Source: Xanthomonas hortorum (GTDB lineage: Bacteria > Pseudomonadota > Gammaproteobacteria > Xanthomonadales > Xanthomonadaceae). From it: a stretch of 64,000 bases of DNA. Position numbers and translations under genes: made by a program. Positions 36,234 through 46,712 of this stretch are shown here, in pieces. The DNA is taken from assembly GCF_024339125.1 (NCBI RefSeq), contig NZ_CP101417.1:3173001-3237000 (forward strand), in the 5' to 3' direction. How positions within the stretch are numbered: position 1 is the stretch's first letter; every line of letters begins with the position of its first letter. The notes under the pieces were generated by a model that saw nothing but the letters and a program-made list of their open reading frames with translations, was not told where the DNA came from and made no database searches.

Positions 36234-38477
36234 TTACTGCACTTCCAGCCCATCTACTTTCTGCCACCCGCGCGGCAACAACGCCCCGCGGCTCGCACGC
36301 GCGCCCACATACGTATCCAGATCCTTGAACGACAGGCTCATGGTGCGTGCTCCGCTGCGTACCAGCAGCGTGTTGCCCGGCGCCACCGCCACCACCGCCA
36401 CCACGCGCTCGGTGCCGAGCTTGGCCTTGGGGATCTCGATGATCTTGTTGCCTTTGCCCTTGTCCAGCTCAGGCACATCGCTGGCCGCCACCGCCAGCAG
36501 ATTGCCGGCGCTGGTGACCGCGACAATGCGATCGCTCTGCGGGTTGATCACTTGCGCCGGCGTGAGCACTTGCGCGCCGGTGGTCAGATTGAGCATCGCC
36601 TTGCCGGCCTTGTTGCGACCGGTGAGGTTTTCGAAGCGGGTGACGAAGCCATAGCCGTGCGATGAGGCCAGCACGAAGCGGGTGGCGTTGTCGGCGCTGG
36701 CCATGACCTGGAACGACGCGCCGGAAGCGGGCGAGAACCGCCCGGTCAACGGCTCGCCATTGCCTCGCGCCGAGGGAAGGGTGTGCACTGCGGTGGAGTA
36801 GGCGCGGCCTTCCGAATCCAGGAACGCCACTTGATGGGTGCTGCGGCTGCGCACTGCGGCCAGCAGGCTGTCGCCATCGCGGTAGGACATGCCGGGCGGA
36901 TCCACTTCGTGGCCCTTGGCCGCGCGCACCCAGCCCTTTTCCGACAACACCACGGTCATCGGTTCGCTGGCGACCATCTCCGTTTCGTCGATCGCCTGCG
37001 CCGCGCCACGCTGCACCAGTGGCGAGCGACGTGCGTCGCCGAACTTCTTGGCATCGGCGGTCAGTTCGTCCTTGATCAGCTTCTTCAGCTTGGTCTTGCT
37101 TTCGAGAATGGCCAGGATCTGCGCGCGTTCCTTGGCGAGGGCTTCCTGCTCGCCGCGGATCTTCATTTCTTCCAGGCGCGCCAGCTGGCGCAGCTTGGTT
37201 TCCAGAATGTATTCGGCCTGTTCCTCGCTGAGTGCGAACTTGGCCATCAACACCGGCTTGGGTTCGTCCTCGCTGCGGACGATGCGGATCACTTCGTCCA
37301 GGTTGAGGAAGGCGATCAACAAACCTTCCAACAGGTGCAGGCGGCGCTCGACCTTCTGCAGGCGATGGTTGAGGCGGCGGGTGACGGTATCGCTGCGGAA
37401 GGTCAGCCACTCGCTCAGCAATTGGCGCAGATTCTTTACCTGCGGGCGGCCATCCAGCCCGATCACGTTGAGGTTGACGCGGTAGCTGCGCTCAAGATCG
37501 GTGGTGACGAACAGGTGGCCCATCAGCTGCTCGGCATCGACGCGGTTGGAGCGCGGCACCAGCACCACCCGCACCGGGCTGGTGTGGTCGGATTCGTCGC
37601 GGATGTCTTCCAGCCACGGCAGCTTCTTGGCGCGCATCTGCTGGGCGATCTGCTCGATCACCTTGGACGGCGAGACCTGGTACGGCAGCGCGTCGATGAC
37701 AATGTTCGCGTGTTCTTTCTTGTAGGTGGCGCGCGCACGCACGCTGCCGTGGCCGGTCTCGTAGATGGCGCGCAGGTCGGCCACCGGGGTGATGATTTCG
37801 GCGGTGGTCGGGTAGTCCGGGCCGAGCACGTGCTCGCACAGTTCGGCGACCGTGGCATCGGGGTTGTCGAGCAGGCGCAGCAGCGCGCTGACGATCTCGT
37901 TGAGGTTGTGCGGCGGCACGTCGGTGGCCATGCCCACCGCAATGCCGGTGGTGCCGTTGAGCAGCAGGTGCGGCAGGCGTGCCGGCAACCAGGTCGGCTC
38001 TTCCAGGGTGCCGTCGAAGTTGGCGGCCCAATCGGTGGTGCCTTGGCTGATCTCGCCCAGCAGCACTTCGGCGATCGGGGTCAGCTTGGATTCGGTGTAG
38101 CGCATCGCCGCGAACGACTTCGGATCGTCGGTGGAACCGAAGTTGCCCTGGCCTTCGATCAGCGGGTAACGGTACGAAAACGGCTGCGCCATCAGCACCA
38201 GCGCTTCGTAGCACGCGCTGTCGCCGTGCGGATGGTACTTACCGATCACATCGCCCACGGTGCGTGCGGATTTCTTCGGCTTGGCGGCGGCGTTCAGGCC
38301 CAGCTCGCTCATCGCGAAGATGATGCGCCGCTGCACCGGCTTCAGTCCGTCACCCAGAAACGGCAGGGCGCGGTCGAGCACCACGTACATCGAATAGTCG
38401 AGATAGGCGCGTTCGGCGTACTCGCGCAGCGGCAGCTGTTCGAAGCCATGGAAGGTGGGGCGGGTCAGATCGGTCAT
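36234..38477 (-). CDS. parC: DNA topoisomerase IV subunit A
   Basis: ParC cuts and religates DNA to decatenate daughter chromosomes, paired with ParE. 747 residues from [20 protein letters not shown]. The active-site Tyr127 lies in AAMRYTE. The quinolone region reads [12 protein letters not shown] with Ser87 and Glu91 unchanged, so there is no classical resistance mutation. The C-terminal half has the degenerate beta-pinwheel domain. The frame continues upstream without conservation. An AraC regulator follows divergently arranged genes upstream. Confidence 0.96.
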   Translation of the reverse strand: MTDLTRPTFHGFEQLPLREYAERAYLDYSMYVVLDRALPFLGDGLKPVQRRIIFAMSELGLNAAAKPKKSARTVGDVIGKYHPHGDSACYEALVLMAQPFSYRYPLIEGQGNFGSTDDPKSFAAMRYTESKLTPIAEVLLGEISQGTTDWAANFDGTLEEPTWLPARLPHLLLNGTTGIAVGMATDVPPHNLNEIVSALLRLLDNPDATVAELCEHVLGPDYPTTAEIITPVADLRAIYETGHGSVRARATYKKEHANIVIDALPYQVSPSKVIEQIAQQMRAKKLPWLEDIRDESDHTSPVRVVLVPRSNRVDAEQLMGHLFVTTDLERSYRVNLNVIGLDGRPQVKNLRQLLSEWLTFRSDTVTRRLNHRLQKVERRLHLLEGLLIAFLNLDEVIRIVRSEDEPKPVLMAKFALSEEQAEYILETKLRQLARLEEMKIRGEQEALAKERAQILAILESKTKLKKLIKDELTADAKKFGDARRSPLVQRGAAQAIDETEMVASEPMTVVLSEKGWVRAAKGHEVDPPGMSYRDGDSLLAAVRSRSTHQVAFLDSEGRAYSTAVHTLPSARGNGEPLTGRFSPASGASFQVMASADNATRFVLASSHGYGFVTRFENLTGRNKAGKAMLNLTTGAQVLTPAQVINPQSDRIVAVTSAGNLLAVAASDVPELDKGKGNKIIEIPKAKLGTERVVAVVAVAPGNTLLVRSGARTMSLSFKDLDTYVGARASRGALLPRGWQKVDGLEVQ

Positions 38478-38539
38478 TGCGAAGCCAGGTCCTACGAAAG
38501 AGGAGCCCGCGCGCCAGGCGCGAGCTCGAAGAGCGCCGA

Positions 38540-39391
38540 TTATCCGGATGCGGCGGGGGATGCCAAGCCGCGCGCGTGGCCACCGGCCAGATAACGCGTG
38601 GGCGGGGCGCCGAAATGGCGGTGGAACACGCTGACGAAAGCGCTGGGGCTGCTGTAGCCGAGCTGGTCGGCGACCTGTGCCACCGCGCTGCCCTGACTCA
38701 AGCGCCGCAGGCCTTCGGCGAGCCTGGCCTGCTGCCGCCACTGCGCGAAACTCAGCCCGGTCTCGCTGCGGAAGTGCCGGCTCAGACTGCGCGGCGACAG
38801 CCCGCCCCAATCGGCCCAGGCATCCAGCGGGCGCGGGTCGGCGGGGTTATCGAGCAGCTGGCGGGCGATGCGCAGCAGCCGGCGGTCGGCCGGCATCGGC
38901 AGGTGCAGGTGGTCGATCTGGACCTGGCACAGCTCGTCCAGCAGCACGGCGGCCAGCCGTTGCTGGGCGCTATCCAGCGGCTGATCCAGCGGCCAGCTGG
39001 CGGCGCGCATGATCGCTTCGCGGGCCAGCCCGGTCAGCCGGATCACCCCGCCTTGCGCGGGCAGGGCGGCGCAGGCATCCGGCCGCACCACCACGCCCCA
39101 GCCGCGCATCGGCCCGGCCAGCTCCACGGTGTGCTGCTGGCCGGGCGGCATCCAGCCGGCGCAGCCCGGCGGCAATGAGAGGGTGCCCTGTTCGGTATGC
39201 ACGGTCAGTACGCCGTGCTCCACATACATCAGCTGGCCGCGCACATGCGCGTGCGCGGCGGTCTCCGGCGCCCATACCGCATGCAGATCGGCCAGGAAGG
39301 CGATCACTTCCGGACCATCGGCCCACTCGAAGCTGGCGCGCACGCCCGGATGCAAGGCATCGACCGTCGTTGGCGGGTTTTCGATAGTCAT
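38540..39391 (-). CDS. AraC-family transcriptional regulator
   Basis: 283 residues. The N-terminal half is a cupin-like sensor ([33 protein letters not shown]). The C-terminal ~100 residues hold two helix-turn-helix units; the second ends [29 protein letters not shown], the AraC signature. The ligand is unknown. It is divergent from the MarR-efflux operon, with 123 bp between starts, so it might influence that operon. Confidence 0.9.
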   Translation of the reverse strand: MTIENPPTTVDALHPGVRASFEWADGPEVIAFLADLHAVWAPETAAHAHVRGQLMYVEHGVLTVHTEQGTLSLPPGCAGWMPPGQQHTVELAGPMRGWGVVVRPDACAALPAQGGVIRLTGLAREAIMRAASWPLDQPLDSAQQRLAAVLLDELCQVQIDHLHLPMPADRRLLRIARQLLDNPADPRPLDAWADWGGLSPRSLSRHFRSETGLSFAQWRQQARLAEGLRRLSQGSAVAQVADQLGYSSPSAFVSVFHRHFGAPPTRYLAGGHARGLASPAASG

Positions 39392-39464
39392 TGGCGCAAT
39401 TGTATTACCAGGCCAGCCAGACCCGCGCGTATCGTGGCGATCCTTTCAGGCGGTTTAATCCCTT

Positions 39465-39494
39465 TCGACATATTTGCATTGACAAATATATATT
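39465..39494 (+). promoter_or_regulatory. Promoter/operator of the marR-efflux operon
   Basis: A 7-bp inverted repeat ATATTTG-N6-CAAATAT (39470-39489) overlaps a promoter with -35 TTCGAC (39465-39470), 18-bp spacer and -10 TATATT (39489-39494). A second reading has a perfect -35 TTGACA at 39479-39484 with a poor -10, AAAATA at 39502-39507. Either way the palindrome would let MarR binding block RNA polymerase. The block is strikingly AT-rich for this genome. Confidence 0.65.
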
Positions 39495-39514
39495 CCGGAA
39501 GAAAATAGCCGGCC

Positions 39515-39955
39515 ATGAACGATCTCTCCTCCGCCTCGCCGTCGTTCGGTTTGTTGCTGCGCCAGGTGCGCGACGCGCTGATGCGGCAGCTCGATGCCGA
39601 GATGAAGGGCGAACTGCCCGACTTCGGCTTCAGCCACTACGTCGGCTTGAAGATTCTGGCGGTGCGCTCGCCCTGTACGGCCAACGAACTGGCGCTGGCG
39701 CTGGACCAGACCCCGAGCGCGGTGACCCGGCTGCTGGACAAGCTTGAAGCGCTGGGCGCGGTGCGGCGCGAGCCGCATGCGCAGGACCGGCGCGCGTTGC
39801 AGATCGTCATGACCGAACAGGGCGTGGCCTTGTGGGAGCGCCTGAAGCTGCGCGGCGAACGCGCCATTGAGCACGGCCTGCGCGATCTGGCCGCGCCCGA
39901 GCGCGAACAACTCACCTCTCTTCTCATTCGTGTCCGCGATGCACTCAACTCATGA
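39515..39955 (+). CDS. MarR-family repressor of the efflux operon
   Basis: 146 residues. The winged helix is in TANELALALDQTPSAVTRLLDKLEALGAVRREPHAQDRRALQI, with the DRR wing typical of MarR/EmrR/SlyA. It is the first gene of marR-OMF-emrA-emrB and overlaps the next gene by ATGA. By analogy with EmrR it likely represses the operon until a phenolic or drug ligand binds. Confidence 0.92.
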   Translation: MNDLSSASPSFGLLLRQVRDALMRQLDAEMKGELPDFGFSHYVGLKILAVRSPCTANELALALDQTPSAVTRLLDKLEALGAVRREPHAQDRRALQIVMTEQGVALWERLKLRGERAIEHGLRDLAAPEREQLTSLLIRVRDALNS

Positions 39956-41466
39956 ACGCTGCTAGTTCCTCGATCCAGATGTTGCGCCTGCGCTCAACGC
40001 GCTTTGCGCGGCCGCTTGTGCTCACCGCCTTGACGCTGGCATTGGCCGCCTGCGCGAGTAGTCGTGGTCTGGCTCCGCAAGGCGCCGTGCTGGAACCGGG
40101 CGCGCTGCATGCCGAGCGCACCCTGGCGCAGACCACCCTGAGCCCGGCGGCGTGGCCGGCCAGCGATTGGTGGCGCGCCTTGGGCGATCCGCAATTGAAT
40201 GCGTTGATTGCCGAAGGCCTGCAACACAGCCCCAGCCTGGCGGCGGCCGATGCGCGCCTGCGCCAGGCGCAGGCACGCATCGGCACCGCGCAGGCCGACC
40301 GCGGCCCGAGCCTGTCGGTGTCCGGTGGCTATGCCGGCGTGCAGTTGCCCGAATCGGTGGTGGGCGACGAACGCGGCGGCAAGTTCGGCGGCAACGGCCA
40401 GGTAGTGCTGGATTTCCGCTACGGCGTGGACCTGTGGGGCGGCAAGCGCGCCGCCTGGGAAGCGGCAGTGGACCAGGCGCATGCGTCCGATGTGGATGCG
40501 CAGGCAGCCCGCCTGAACCTGTCGGCGGCAATCGCCGAAGCCTATGCCCAGCTCGATTACGCGTGGCGTCTGCACGATGTGGCCAGCGACGAGTTGACGC
40601 GCGCGCAGAAGACCCTGGATTTGACTCGGCAACGTCGCGGCGCCGGCATCGATAGTGAACTGCAGGTGCGTCAATCGCAGGTGCGCGTGCCGGCTGCGCA
40701 ACAGCAGCTGCAATCGGCGCAGCAGCAGATCGACGAAGCGCGCACGGCGCTGGCCGCCTTGGTCGGGCAGGGCCCGGACCGCGGGCTGGATATCGCGCGC
40801 CCCACCTTGAGCAGCGCAGGCGCGCTGCAATTGCCAAGTGCATTGCCGGCCGAGTTGTTGGGTCATCGCCCCGATGTGGTCGCCGCGCGCTGGCGCGTTG
40901 AAGCGGCCGATAAAAACATTGCGGTCGCCAAGACGCGCTTCTATCCCAGCTTCAACATCACTGCGTTGGGCGGGCTGGTGAACCGGGATGTCGGCCAGTT
41001 GCTGGAAAGTGCATCGCTGTTCGGCGTGGTCGCCCCGGCATTGAGCCTGCCGATCTTCGATGGCGGTAAGCTGCGCGCCAATCTCGCCGGCAGCGATGCG
41101 CAATACGACCTGGCGGTGGCCGACTACAACCAGAAGGTGCTCGATGCGCTGCGCGAGGTGGCCGACCAGGTCAACGCAGTGCGTTCGCTGGAGCAGCGCG
41201 CACGCTCGCAGGACGAGGCAGTGCAGACCGTCACTGCCGCCTTCGATCTCGCACAACAACGCTACCGCGCCGGCATTGGCAGCTATCTGGAAGTGCTCAG
41301 CGTGCAGGAGCAATTGCTGCTCGCACGCCAGCGCATGGCCAGCCTGCAATCGCAACAACTGTTGGCCTCGGTGAGGTTGCAGCGCGCCTTGGGCGGCGGA
41401 TTCACGCCGGAACCTGCGCGCGACACCGCACACGCCGCGACCACTTCCGCACAACCGAATTCCTGA
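39952..41466 (+). CDS. NodT/OprM-type outer-membrane efflux lipoprotein
   Basis: 504 residues with a lipobox LALAAC (Cys34). Two outer-membrane-efflux repeats follow: DWWRALGDPQLNALIAEGL begins the first and GHRPDVVAARWRVEAADKNIAVAKTRFYPSF the second. Long coiled-coil helices would form the TolC-like tunnel. It is encoded with its own membrane-fusion and pump proteins, so the operon makes a complete three-part machine. Confidence 0.93.
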   Translation: MNAASSSIQMLRLRSTRFARPLVLTALTLALAACASSRGLAPQGAVLEPGALHAERTLAQTTLSPAAWPASDWWRALGDPQLNALIAEGLQHSPSLAAADARLRQAQARIGTAQADRGPSLSVSGGYAGVQLPESVVGDERGGKFGGNGQVVLDFRYGVDLWGGKRAAWEAAVDQAHASDVDAQAARLNLSAAIAEAYAQLDYAWRLHDVASDELTRAQKTLDLTRQRRGAGIDSELQVRQSQVRVPAAQQQLQSAQQQIDEARTALAALVGQGPDRGLDIARPTLSSAGALQLPSALPAELLGHRPDVVAARWRVEAADKNIAVAKTRFYPSFNITALGGLVNRDVGQLLESASLFGVVAPALSLPIFDGGKLRANLAGSDAQYDLAVADYNQKVLDALREVADQVNAVRSLEQRARSQDEAVQTVTAAFDLAQQRYRAGIGSYLEVLSVQEQLLLARQRMASLQSQQLLASVRLQRALGGGFTPEPARDTAHAATTSAQPNS

Positions 41467-41476
41467 GACAGCGACG

Positions 41477-42670
41477 ATGAGCCAGACGACTGCAACTTCT
41501 TCCCAACCTGCGCCGGCCGCGCCCAGCAAGCGCCGTGCGGCGCTGCGCATCGTGGCCATTGTGGTGATCCTGGCGATCATCGGTCTTGTGGTGTGGTACT
41601 TCCTGGTCGGCCGCTGGCACGAAGAGACCGACGACGCGTATGTGCAGGGCAACCAGGTGCAGATCACCCCGATGGTGGGCGGCACCGTGGTCAGCATCGG
41701 CGCCGAAGACGGCATGCGCGTGGAGCGCGGCCAGTTGCTGGTGCAGCTGGACCCGGCCGATACCGCAGTCGCATTGCAGCAGGCCGAAGCCAACCTGGCC
41801 AAGACCGTGCGTCAGGTGCGCGGTCTGTATCGCAGTGTGGAAGGTGCGCAAGCCGAATTGTCTTCGCGCGAAGTCACGTTGCGCAGCGCACGTGCCGACT
41901 TCGCACGGCGCAAGGATCTGGCTGCCAGCGGCGCGATTTCCAACGAAGAACTGGCGCATGCCCGCGAAGAACTCGCTGCTGCCGAAGCGGCGGTGAGCGG
42001 TTCGCGCGAGAGCTTCGAACGTAATCGCGCCTTGGTGGATGACAGCGCGGTGGCGAATCAGCCAGACGTGCAGACGGCCGCCGCGCAGCTGCGTCAGGCC
42101 TATCTCAACCATGCGCGCACCGGTGTGATTGCGCCGGTGTCCGGTTACGTGGCGCGTCGTTCGGCGCAGCTCGGCCAGCGTGTACAGCCGGGTAGCGTGC
42201 TGATGGCGGTGGTGCCGCTGGAGCAGGTGTGGGTGGAAGCCAATTTCAAGGAAACTCAGCTCAAGCACATGCGTCTGGGCCAGCCGGTGGAACTGCATTC
42301 GGATCTGTACGGCGGTGGCGTGAACTACATCGGCCGCATCGAAAGCCTGGGCCTGGGCACCGGCAGCGCGTTCTCGCTGTTGCCGGCGCAAAACGCCAGC
42401 GGCAACTGGATCAAGATCGTGCAGCGCGTGCCGGTGCGCATCGCGGTGGATGCCAAACAATTGGCCGGCAATCCCTTGCGCATTGGCTTGTCGATGAAGG
42501 TCGAGGTCAATCTGCACGATCAGCAGGGCAGCGTGTTGCCGACCAAGTTCGCCAATGGCGCGGTGTTTTCCACCGACGTGTATGCGCAGCAGTTGCAGGC
42601 CGCCGACGCGGATATCCAACGCATCATCCAGGACAACCTGCCCACGCAGGCTGTTTCCAAGGCGGGCTAA
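41477..42670 (+). CDS. emrA: EmrA-type membrane fusion protein
   Basis: 397 residues. A single N-terminal membrane segment (~residues 20-42, ALRIVAIVVILAIIGLVVWY) precedes a lipoyl/barrel-sandwich start (ETDDAYVQGNQVQITPMVGG), a coiled-coil hairpin and a beta-barrel region (VSGYVARRSAQLGQRVQPGS, VWVEANFKETQL). This is the HlyD/EmrA class that couples an MFS pump to an outer-membrane channel. The gene lies 10 bp after the channel gene and 6 bp before emrB. Confidence 0.94.
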   Translation: MSQTTATSSQPAPAAPSKRRAALRIVAIVVILAIIGLVVWYFLVGRWHEETDDAYVQGNQVQITPMVGGTVVSIGAEDGMRVERGQLLVQLDPADTAVALQQAEANLAKTVRQVRGLYRSVEGAQAELSSREVTLRSARADFARRKDLAASGAISNEELAHAREELAAAEAAVSGSRESFERNRALVDDSAVANQPDVQTAAAQLRQAYLNHARTGVIAPVSGYVARRSAQLGQRVQPGSVLMAVVPLEQVWVEANFKETQLKHMRLGQPVELHSDLYGGGVNYIGRIESLGLGTGSAFSLLPAQNASGNWIKIVQRVPVRIAVDAKQLAGNPLRIGLSMKVEVNLHDQQGSVLPTKFANGAVFSTDVYAQQLQAADADIQRIIQDNLPTQAVSKAG

Positions 42671-42676
42671 GCCAGC

Positions 42677-44257
42677 ATGTCTTCGCAAGCTCCCACCGCG
42701 CCCGGCGGCCCCTCGGCGCCTGCGCCCGCCGCCGGCTTTCGCCCGGCGAGCGTGGCGTTGTGCACCGTGGGCCTGGCGATGGCCTCGTTCATGCAGGTGC
42801 TGGACACCACCATCGCCAACGTGTCGTTGCCGACCATCGCCGGCAATCTCGGTGCCAGTTCGCAGCAGGCCACCTGGGTCATCACCTCGTTTGCGGTCAG
42901 CACCGCGATCGCCTTGCCGCTGACCGGTTGGCTGAGTCGGCGTTTTGGCGAGACCAAGTTGTTCGTATGGTCGACACTGGCCTTCACCGTTGCTTCGTTG
43001 CTGTGCGGGCTGGCCCAGAGCATGGGCATGCTGGTGGTGTCGCGTGCGCTGCAGGGGTTTGTCGCCGGGCCGATGTACCCGATTACCCAGAGTCTGCTGG
43101 TGTCGATCTATCCACGCGAAAAACGCGGGCAGGCGCTCGCCTTGCTGGCAATGATCACAGTGGTGGCACCCATCGCCGGCCCGATCCTGGGTGGCTGGAT
43201 CACCGACAACTACAGCTGGGAATGGATCTTTCTGATCAACGTGCCGCTGGGCATCATCGCCAGCAGCATCGTCGGTTCGCAGTTGCGCCATCGCCCTGAG
43301 CAACTTGAAAAGCCGCGCATGGATTACATCGGTCTGATCCTATTGGTGGTCGGTGTCGGCGCGCTGCAGCTGGTGCTGGATCTGGGCAACGACGAGGATT
43401 GGTTCTCTTCCGACAAGATCGTGGTGTTGGCCTGCGTCGCTGCGGTGGCGCTGGTGATATTCGTGATCTGGGAGCTCACCGACAAGGACCCCATCGTCGA
43501 TCTCAAGCTGTTCCGGCACCGCAACTTCCGTGCCGGCACGCTGGCGATGGTGGTGGCGTATGCGGCGTTTTTCAGTGTGAGTCTGCTGATCCCGCAATGG
43601 CTGCAGCGCGACATGGGCTACACGGCGATCTGGGCTGGCCTGGCCACCGCGCCGATCGGCATCCTGCCGGTGCTGATGACGCCATTCGTGGGCAAGTACG
43701 CGCTGCGGTTCGATCTGCGCATGCTTGCCACCGTGGCCTTCATCTTTCTGTCGTTCACCAGCTTCCTGCGCTCCAACTTCAACCTGCAGGTGGACTTCAA
43801 TCACGTGGCCACCGTGCAGTTGGTGATGGGCGTGGGCGTGGCGTTGTTCTTCATGCCGGTGCTGCAGATTCTGCTGTCGGATCTGGACGGGCGCGAGATC
43901 GCGGCAGGTTCCGGCCTGGCCACCTTCCTGCGCACCTTGGGCGGCAGCTTTGCCGCATCGTTGACCACCTATCTGTGGGCACGTCGCACCCAGGTGCACC
44001 ACGCGCACATCACCGAACACATCTCGGTGTACACCCCGGGTATGCAGGAGCAGGTCACCGCGATGGGGCAGGGCGACCTGCAACGCGGTGCTGCCTCGCT
44101 CAACAACATGATCAACCACCAGGCCTCGCAGATGGGCTTCAACGACATCTTCTACCTGCTCGGCTGGACGTTCCTGGCGATCATCTTTTTCCTGTGGCTG
44201 GCCAAACCGCCGTTTGGTGCGGGTGCCGGTGGTGCGGCGGCAGCGGGTGGGCATTGA
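42677..44257 (+). CDS. emrB: EmrB-type drug:proton antiporter (DHA2, 14 membrane segments)
   Basis: 526 residues of the major facilitator superfamily, DHA2 group. Motif C-like LDTTIANVSLPTIAG is in segment 1, GWLSRRFGETKLF is motif A, and AGPILGGWITDNYSWEWIFLINVPLG is the family signature in segment 5. It should export hydrophobic toxic compounds with EmrA and the NodT-type channel. The gene ends where the AT-rich island starts. Confidence 0.95.
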   Translation: MSSQAPTAPGGPSAPAPAAGFRPASVALCTVGLAMASFMQVLDTTIANVSLPTIAGNLGASSQQATWVITSFAVSTAIALPLTGWLSRRFGETKLFVWSTLAFTVASLLCGLAQSMGMLVVSRALQGFVAGPMYPITQSLLVSIYPREKRGQALALLAMITVVAPIAGPILGGWITDNYSWEWIFLINVPLGIIASSIVGSQLRHRPEQLEKPRMDYIGLILLVVGVGALQLVLDLGNDEDWFSSDKIVVLACVAAVALVIFVIWELTDKDPIVDLKLFRHRNFRAGTLAMVVAYAAFFSVSLLIPQWLQRDMGYTAIWAGLATAPIGILPVLMTPFVGKYALRFDLRMLATVAFIFLSFTSFLRSNFNLQVDFNHVATVQLVMGVGVALFFMPVLQILLSDLDGREIAAGSGLATFLRTLGGSFAASLTTYLWARRTQVHHAHITEHISVYTPGMQEQVTAMGQGDLQRGAASLNNMINHQASQMGFNDIFYLLGWTFLAIIFFLWLAKPPFGAGAGGAAAAGGH

Positions 44258-44378
44258 CTTGGGTTGTGCACAGAGAAGCTTCTATCCGCAGCGATTTATT
44301 TAAAAGCTATTTTTGGAATCTAAAAGTAATAAGTGGATAGGATTTAATGGATGTAGTCATTGCTTCTTATGGTGATAT

Positions 44379-46712
44379 TTATGGATCAGTTTCAGAAAAA
44401 TCTTCCAGCAATAAAGTCTTAAACATAGTTCGAACATCACTTTCACTTAGTACGCGTTGAGGATGACGCTGACTAGGTGATCCATGTCCGGACTCAGCAT
44501 CTTCTTCATCCGTATCGTCCGCACTAGCTTCCATTGCATCGCGAACTCCACGCAAAGGAATTGCAAAAAATCTTGACTTCTTTTTCTTCTGCGCTAGTTC
44601 GGACAAATTTTCAAGGAGACGCTCTTTCTCGTAGAGGTCTTCACAATTATCGTAGTCATCTTGCCAGCCCTCGTTCATGTAAAAGCGAAGTCCATCGTGA
44701 AATTTTTGCGAATTACGTTGCTGCCAGCCAGGAGTGTCTTCCGGTAGATTAATAAGGTCTCGCCAATGGTACGACCGAGCGTATGGTAATGAATCTAATA
44801 GTTTTTCAAGGACTAGCTGTCGAATGAAAGTTCCATGGCTCTTCTCCGGGCTGCTATAGGTTGCCATCTCGCGTACAAGTTCCCGAGTAGCCCAAATATT
44901 CACCATGTGGGGAGCCCAGTTCGCAATTAGCCTTATCATTGCGTCTTGAATTTGTTCGAGGCCAGCGTTTGCTTCTTTAGTAGCACAAAACTCGGTTAGA
45001 AATCGAATTCGTTCCTCTGTGCTGTTGTCAACCTTATCTGCAACTATTCGTCCCTCGGTTGAGGTTTCGAAAGCGTACGTTGGGGAATCTGCTAATGAAG
45101 TTAGCTTCGCGATGAAAACTGCGCTGTGATCACGCGGTAGCATTTGCGCTGTTGGTGAGCCAATTTCTTTTTTTAGCCGCCAAACAGCTGCGATTTGTTT
45201 GAAGTGGATAGCCGATTGTAGGATGTCAGAATATGCTTGTGCATCAGCAGAAATGACCGTTCCGACATATCCCTTTACTGACGGGTTTAAGTAATCAACG
45301 CTTCGGGATCTAATGGCTATGAATCCACCTTCAAGAATTTTAAGATTTGCCTCAAATTCATTCGGTTCGATTTGCTGGTTGTACCTCTTGGCCCTTGTGA
45401 TGCGAAGCTCGTCAAAACAGGACTTCAGGCCGGCGAGGCTGTCTCCCCCGTCAGTGTACAAGGCTAGAAGAAGACAGCGTCCAGCCTCCGAAATCTGTGT
45501 GCGATAGGCGTGATCCCAAATTCTTTCTGGGTTTTCTAGTAAATTTTCGATGTATTTCTGATAGTTTTCGGGGAGTACTGACTCGATGCGATCTAGGTCA
45601 GCTAACCACTCAATTAATCGAGGGTTGAAGTGTGGGTGTTGAATAATCTTTAGAAAAAAATCGCCTATTAGTATTTTTTTCTTGTGCGAGTAGGGTAGTT
45701 CGCTGAAATAGAGATGGTTATAAAGTATTCTCGCCCGATCGCCAAAATTGTAGTGACTAAGCTTTAATATAATTCGGTCGCGAATTAATTTATTATCATT
45801 TAGTCGCTCAGATAGGTGTATCGCGCTGCTGAGGATGTGTTCGCGCGTAGTCAGGATAAACTTTGAGTTTGATGATCTTCTGATCATTTCAATAAAGTCA
45901 ACCACGGCTTTGTCATGGTTTTGGCCAAAGTATTCTCGTCGGTCACCGAGAAAAGTTTGTCCGAGGAAGTCGTCATAATAGAATATTTGTTTAGATTCTT
46001 TTTTATATAAATTCTTACCTTCGGTGATGTTTGCTTGGATGACTACGGGTTCGTAACCCTCCTCTAGGCTGGAATAAAGAAGCATCTCAGCTAGTGTTGT
46101 CTTTCCAATTCCAGGAGGTCCGGAGATCACCAGGATTCTATCCTTACTCAAAATTTTTTTTGCCTGAGGATACGCTTGGTTCTGAACAAAAAGTGGAAGT
46201 TTTTGCCTGATGCGCTCTACTTCAAATTGGGTTTGGCAAACTTCAGCGTTGTGCAAAATTCGGTCAATAACATTTGTGCTCGCAAGCCATAATTTAAAAT
46301 TTGCTCGCTCGACATCTGGATGTTTGGCGAGGAGTCCATCAATGTCGTTGGTTCCTAAAATATCTGATGGCGATTTTATATAAGGATTCAATGCTTCTAG
46401 AATGGAAAGTTTGTTTCCTGGTGAAAGACTTACTGTCGTCATGACGACATATCGACTTGGGTTAATTTTATGGATCTTAGGTAGCTCGGAGTCTTTCAAG
46501 TGACGTAGCAATGCGGCAAAGCCTGATTTGGCAAAGTGCTTGCATTGAATGACAACTAGGTTGCCAGGATGTGTGGTGTAACGCAGATCGATGCCGCCGT
46601 CGCGACCTTCCTTGAACGCCTCTAATACGACATTCCACTCTGCTTGCAAGAGATCTCGAGAGACTTCTTCAAAATCTTGAGGCGAGAGTGCTTCATAGTT
46701 GTAATTTGGCAT
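44379..46712 (-). CDS. Mrr-like nuclease fused to a STAND NTPase, predicted anti-phage defence protein
   Basis: 777 residues. Residues ~10-120 look like an Mrr/PD-(D/E)xK nuclease: DFEEVSRDLL, then GGID with Asp42 and IQCKH with Gln56 and Lys58. After FKLWLAST (139-146) comes a P-loop NTPase with Walker A GPPGIGKTT (198-206), Walker B IFYYDDF (243-249) and a sensor-like ILTTRE (286-291), resembling the nSTAND3 type. The remaining ~450 residues are helical with no recognised repeats and an acidic tail. Such proteins sense a phage product and activate the nuclease; that role is inferred. Low GC and unlike codon use mark recent transfer. It converges with emrB. Confidence 0.8.
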   Translation of the reverse strand: MPNYNYEALSPQDFEEVSRDLLQAEWNVVLEAFKEGRDGGIDLRYTTHPGNLVVIQCKHFAKSGFAALLRHLKDSELPKIHKINPSRYVVMTTVSLSPGNKLSILEALNPYIKSPSDILGTNDIDGLLAKHPDVERANFKLWLASTNVIDRILHNAEVCQTQFEVERIRQKLPLFVQNQAYPQAKKILSKDRILVISGPPGIGKTTLAEMLLYSSLEEGYEPVVIQANITEGKNLYKKESKQIFYYDDFLGQTFLGDRREYFGQNHDKAVVDFIEMIRRSSNSKFILTTREHILSSAIHLSERLNDNKLIRDRIILKLSHYNFGDRARILYNHLYFSELPYSHKKKILIGDFFLKIIQHPHFNPRLIEWLADLDRIESVLPENYQKYIENLLENPERIWDHAYRTQISEAGRCLLLALYTDGGDSLAGLKSCFDELRITRAKRYNQQIEPNEFEANLKILEGGFIAIRSRSVDYLNPSVKGYVGTVISADAQAYSDILQSAIHFKQIAAVWRLKKEIGSPTAQMLPRDHSAVFIAKLTSLADSPTYAFETSTEGRIVADKVDNSTEERIRFLTEFCATKEANAGLEQIQDAMIRLIANWAPHMVNIWATRELVREMATYSSPEKSHGTFIRQLVLEKLLDSLPYARSYHWRDLINLPEDTPGWQQRNSQKFHDGLRFYMNEGWQDDYDNCEDLYEKERLLENLSELAQKKKKSRFFAIPLRGVRDAMEASADDTDEEDAESGHGSPSQRHPQRVLSESDVRTMFKTLLLEDFSETDP

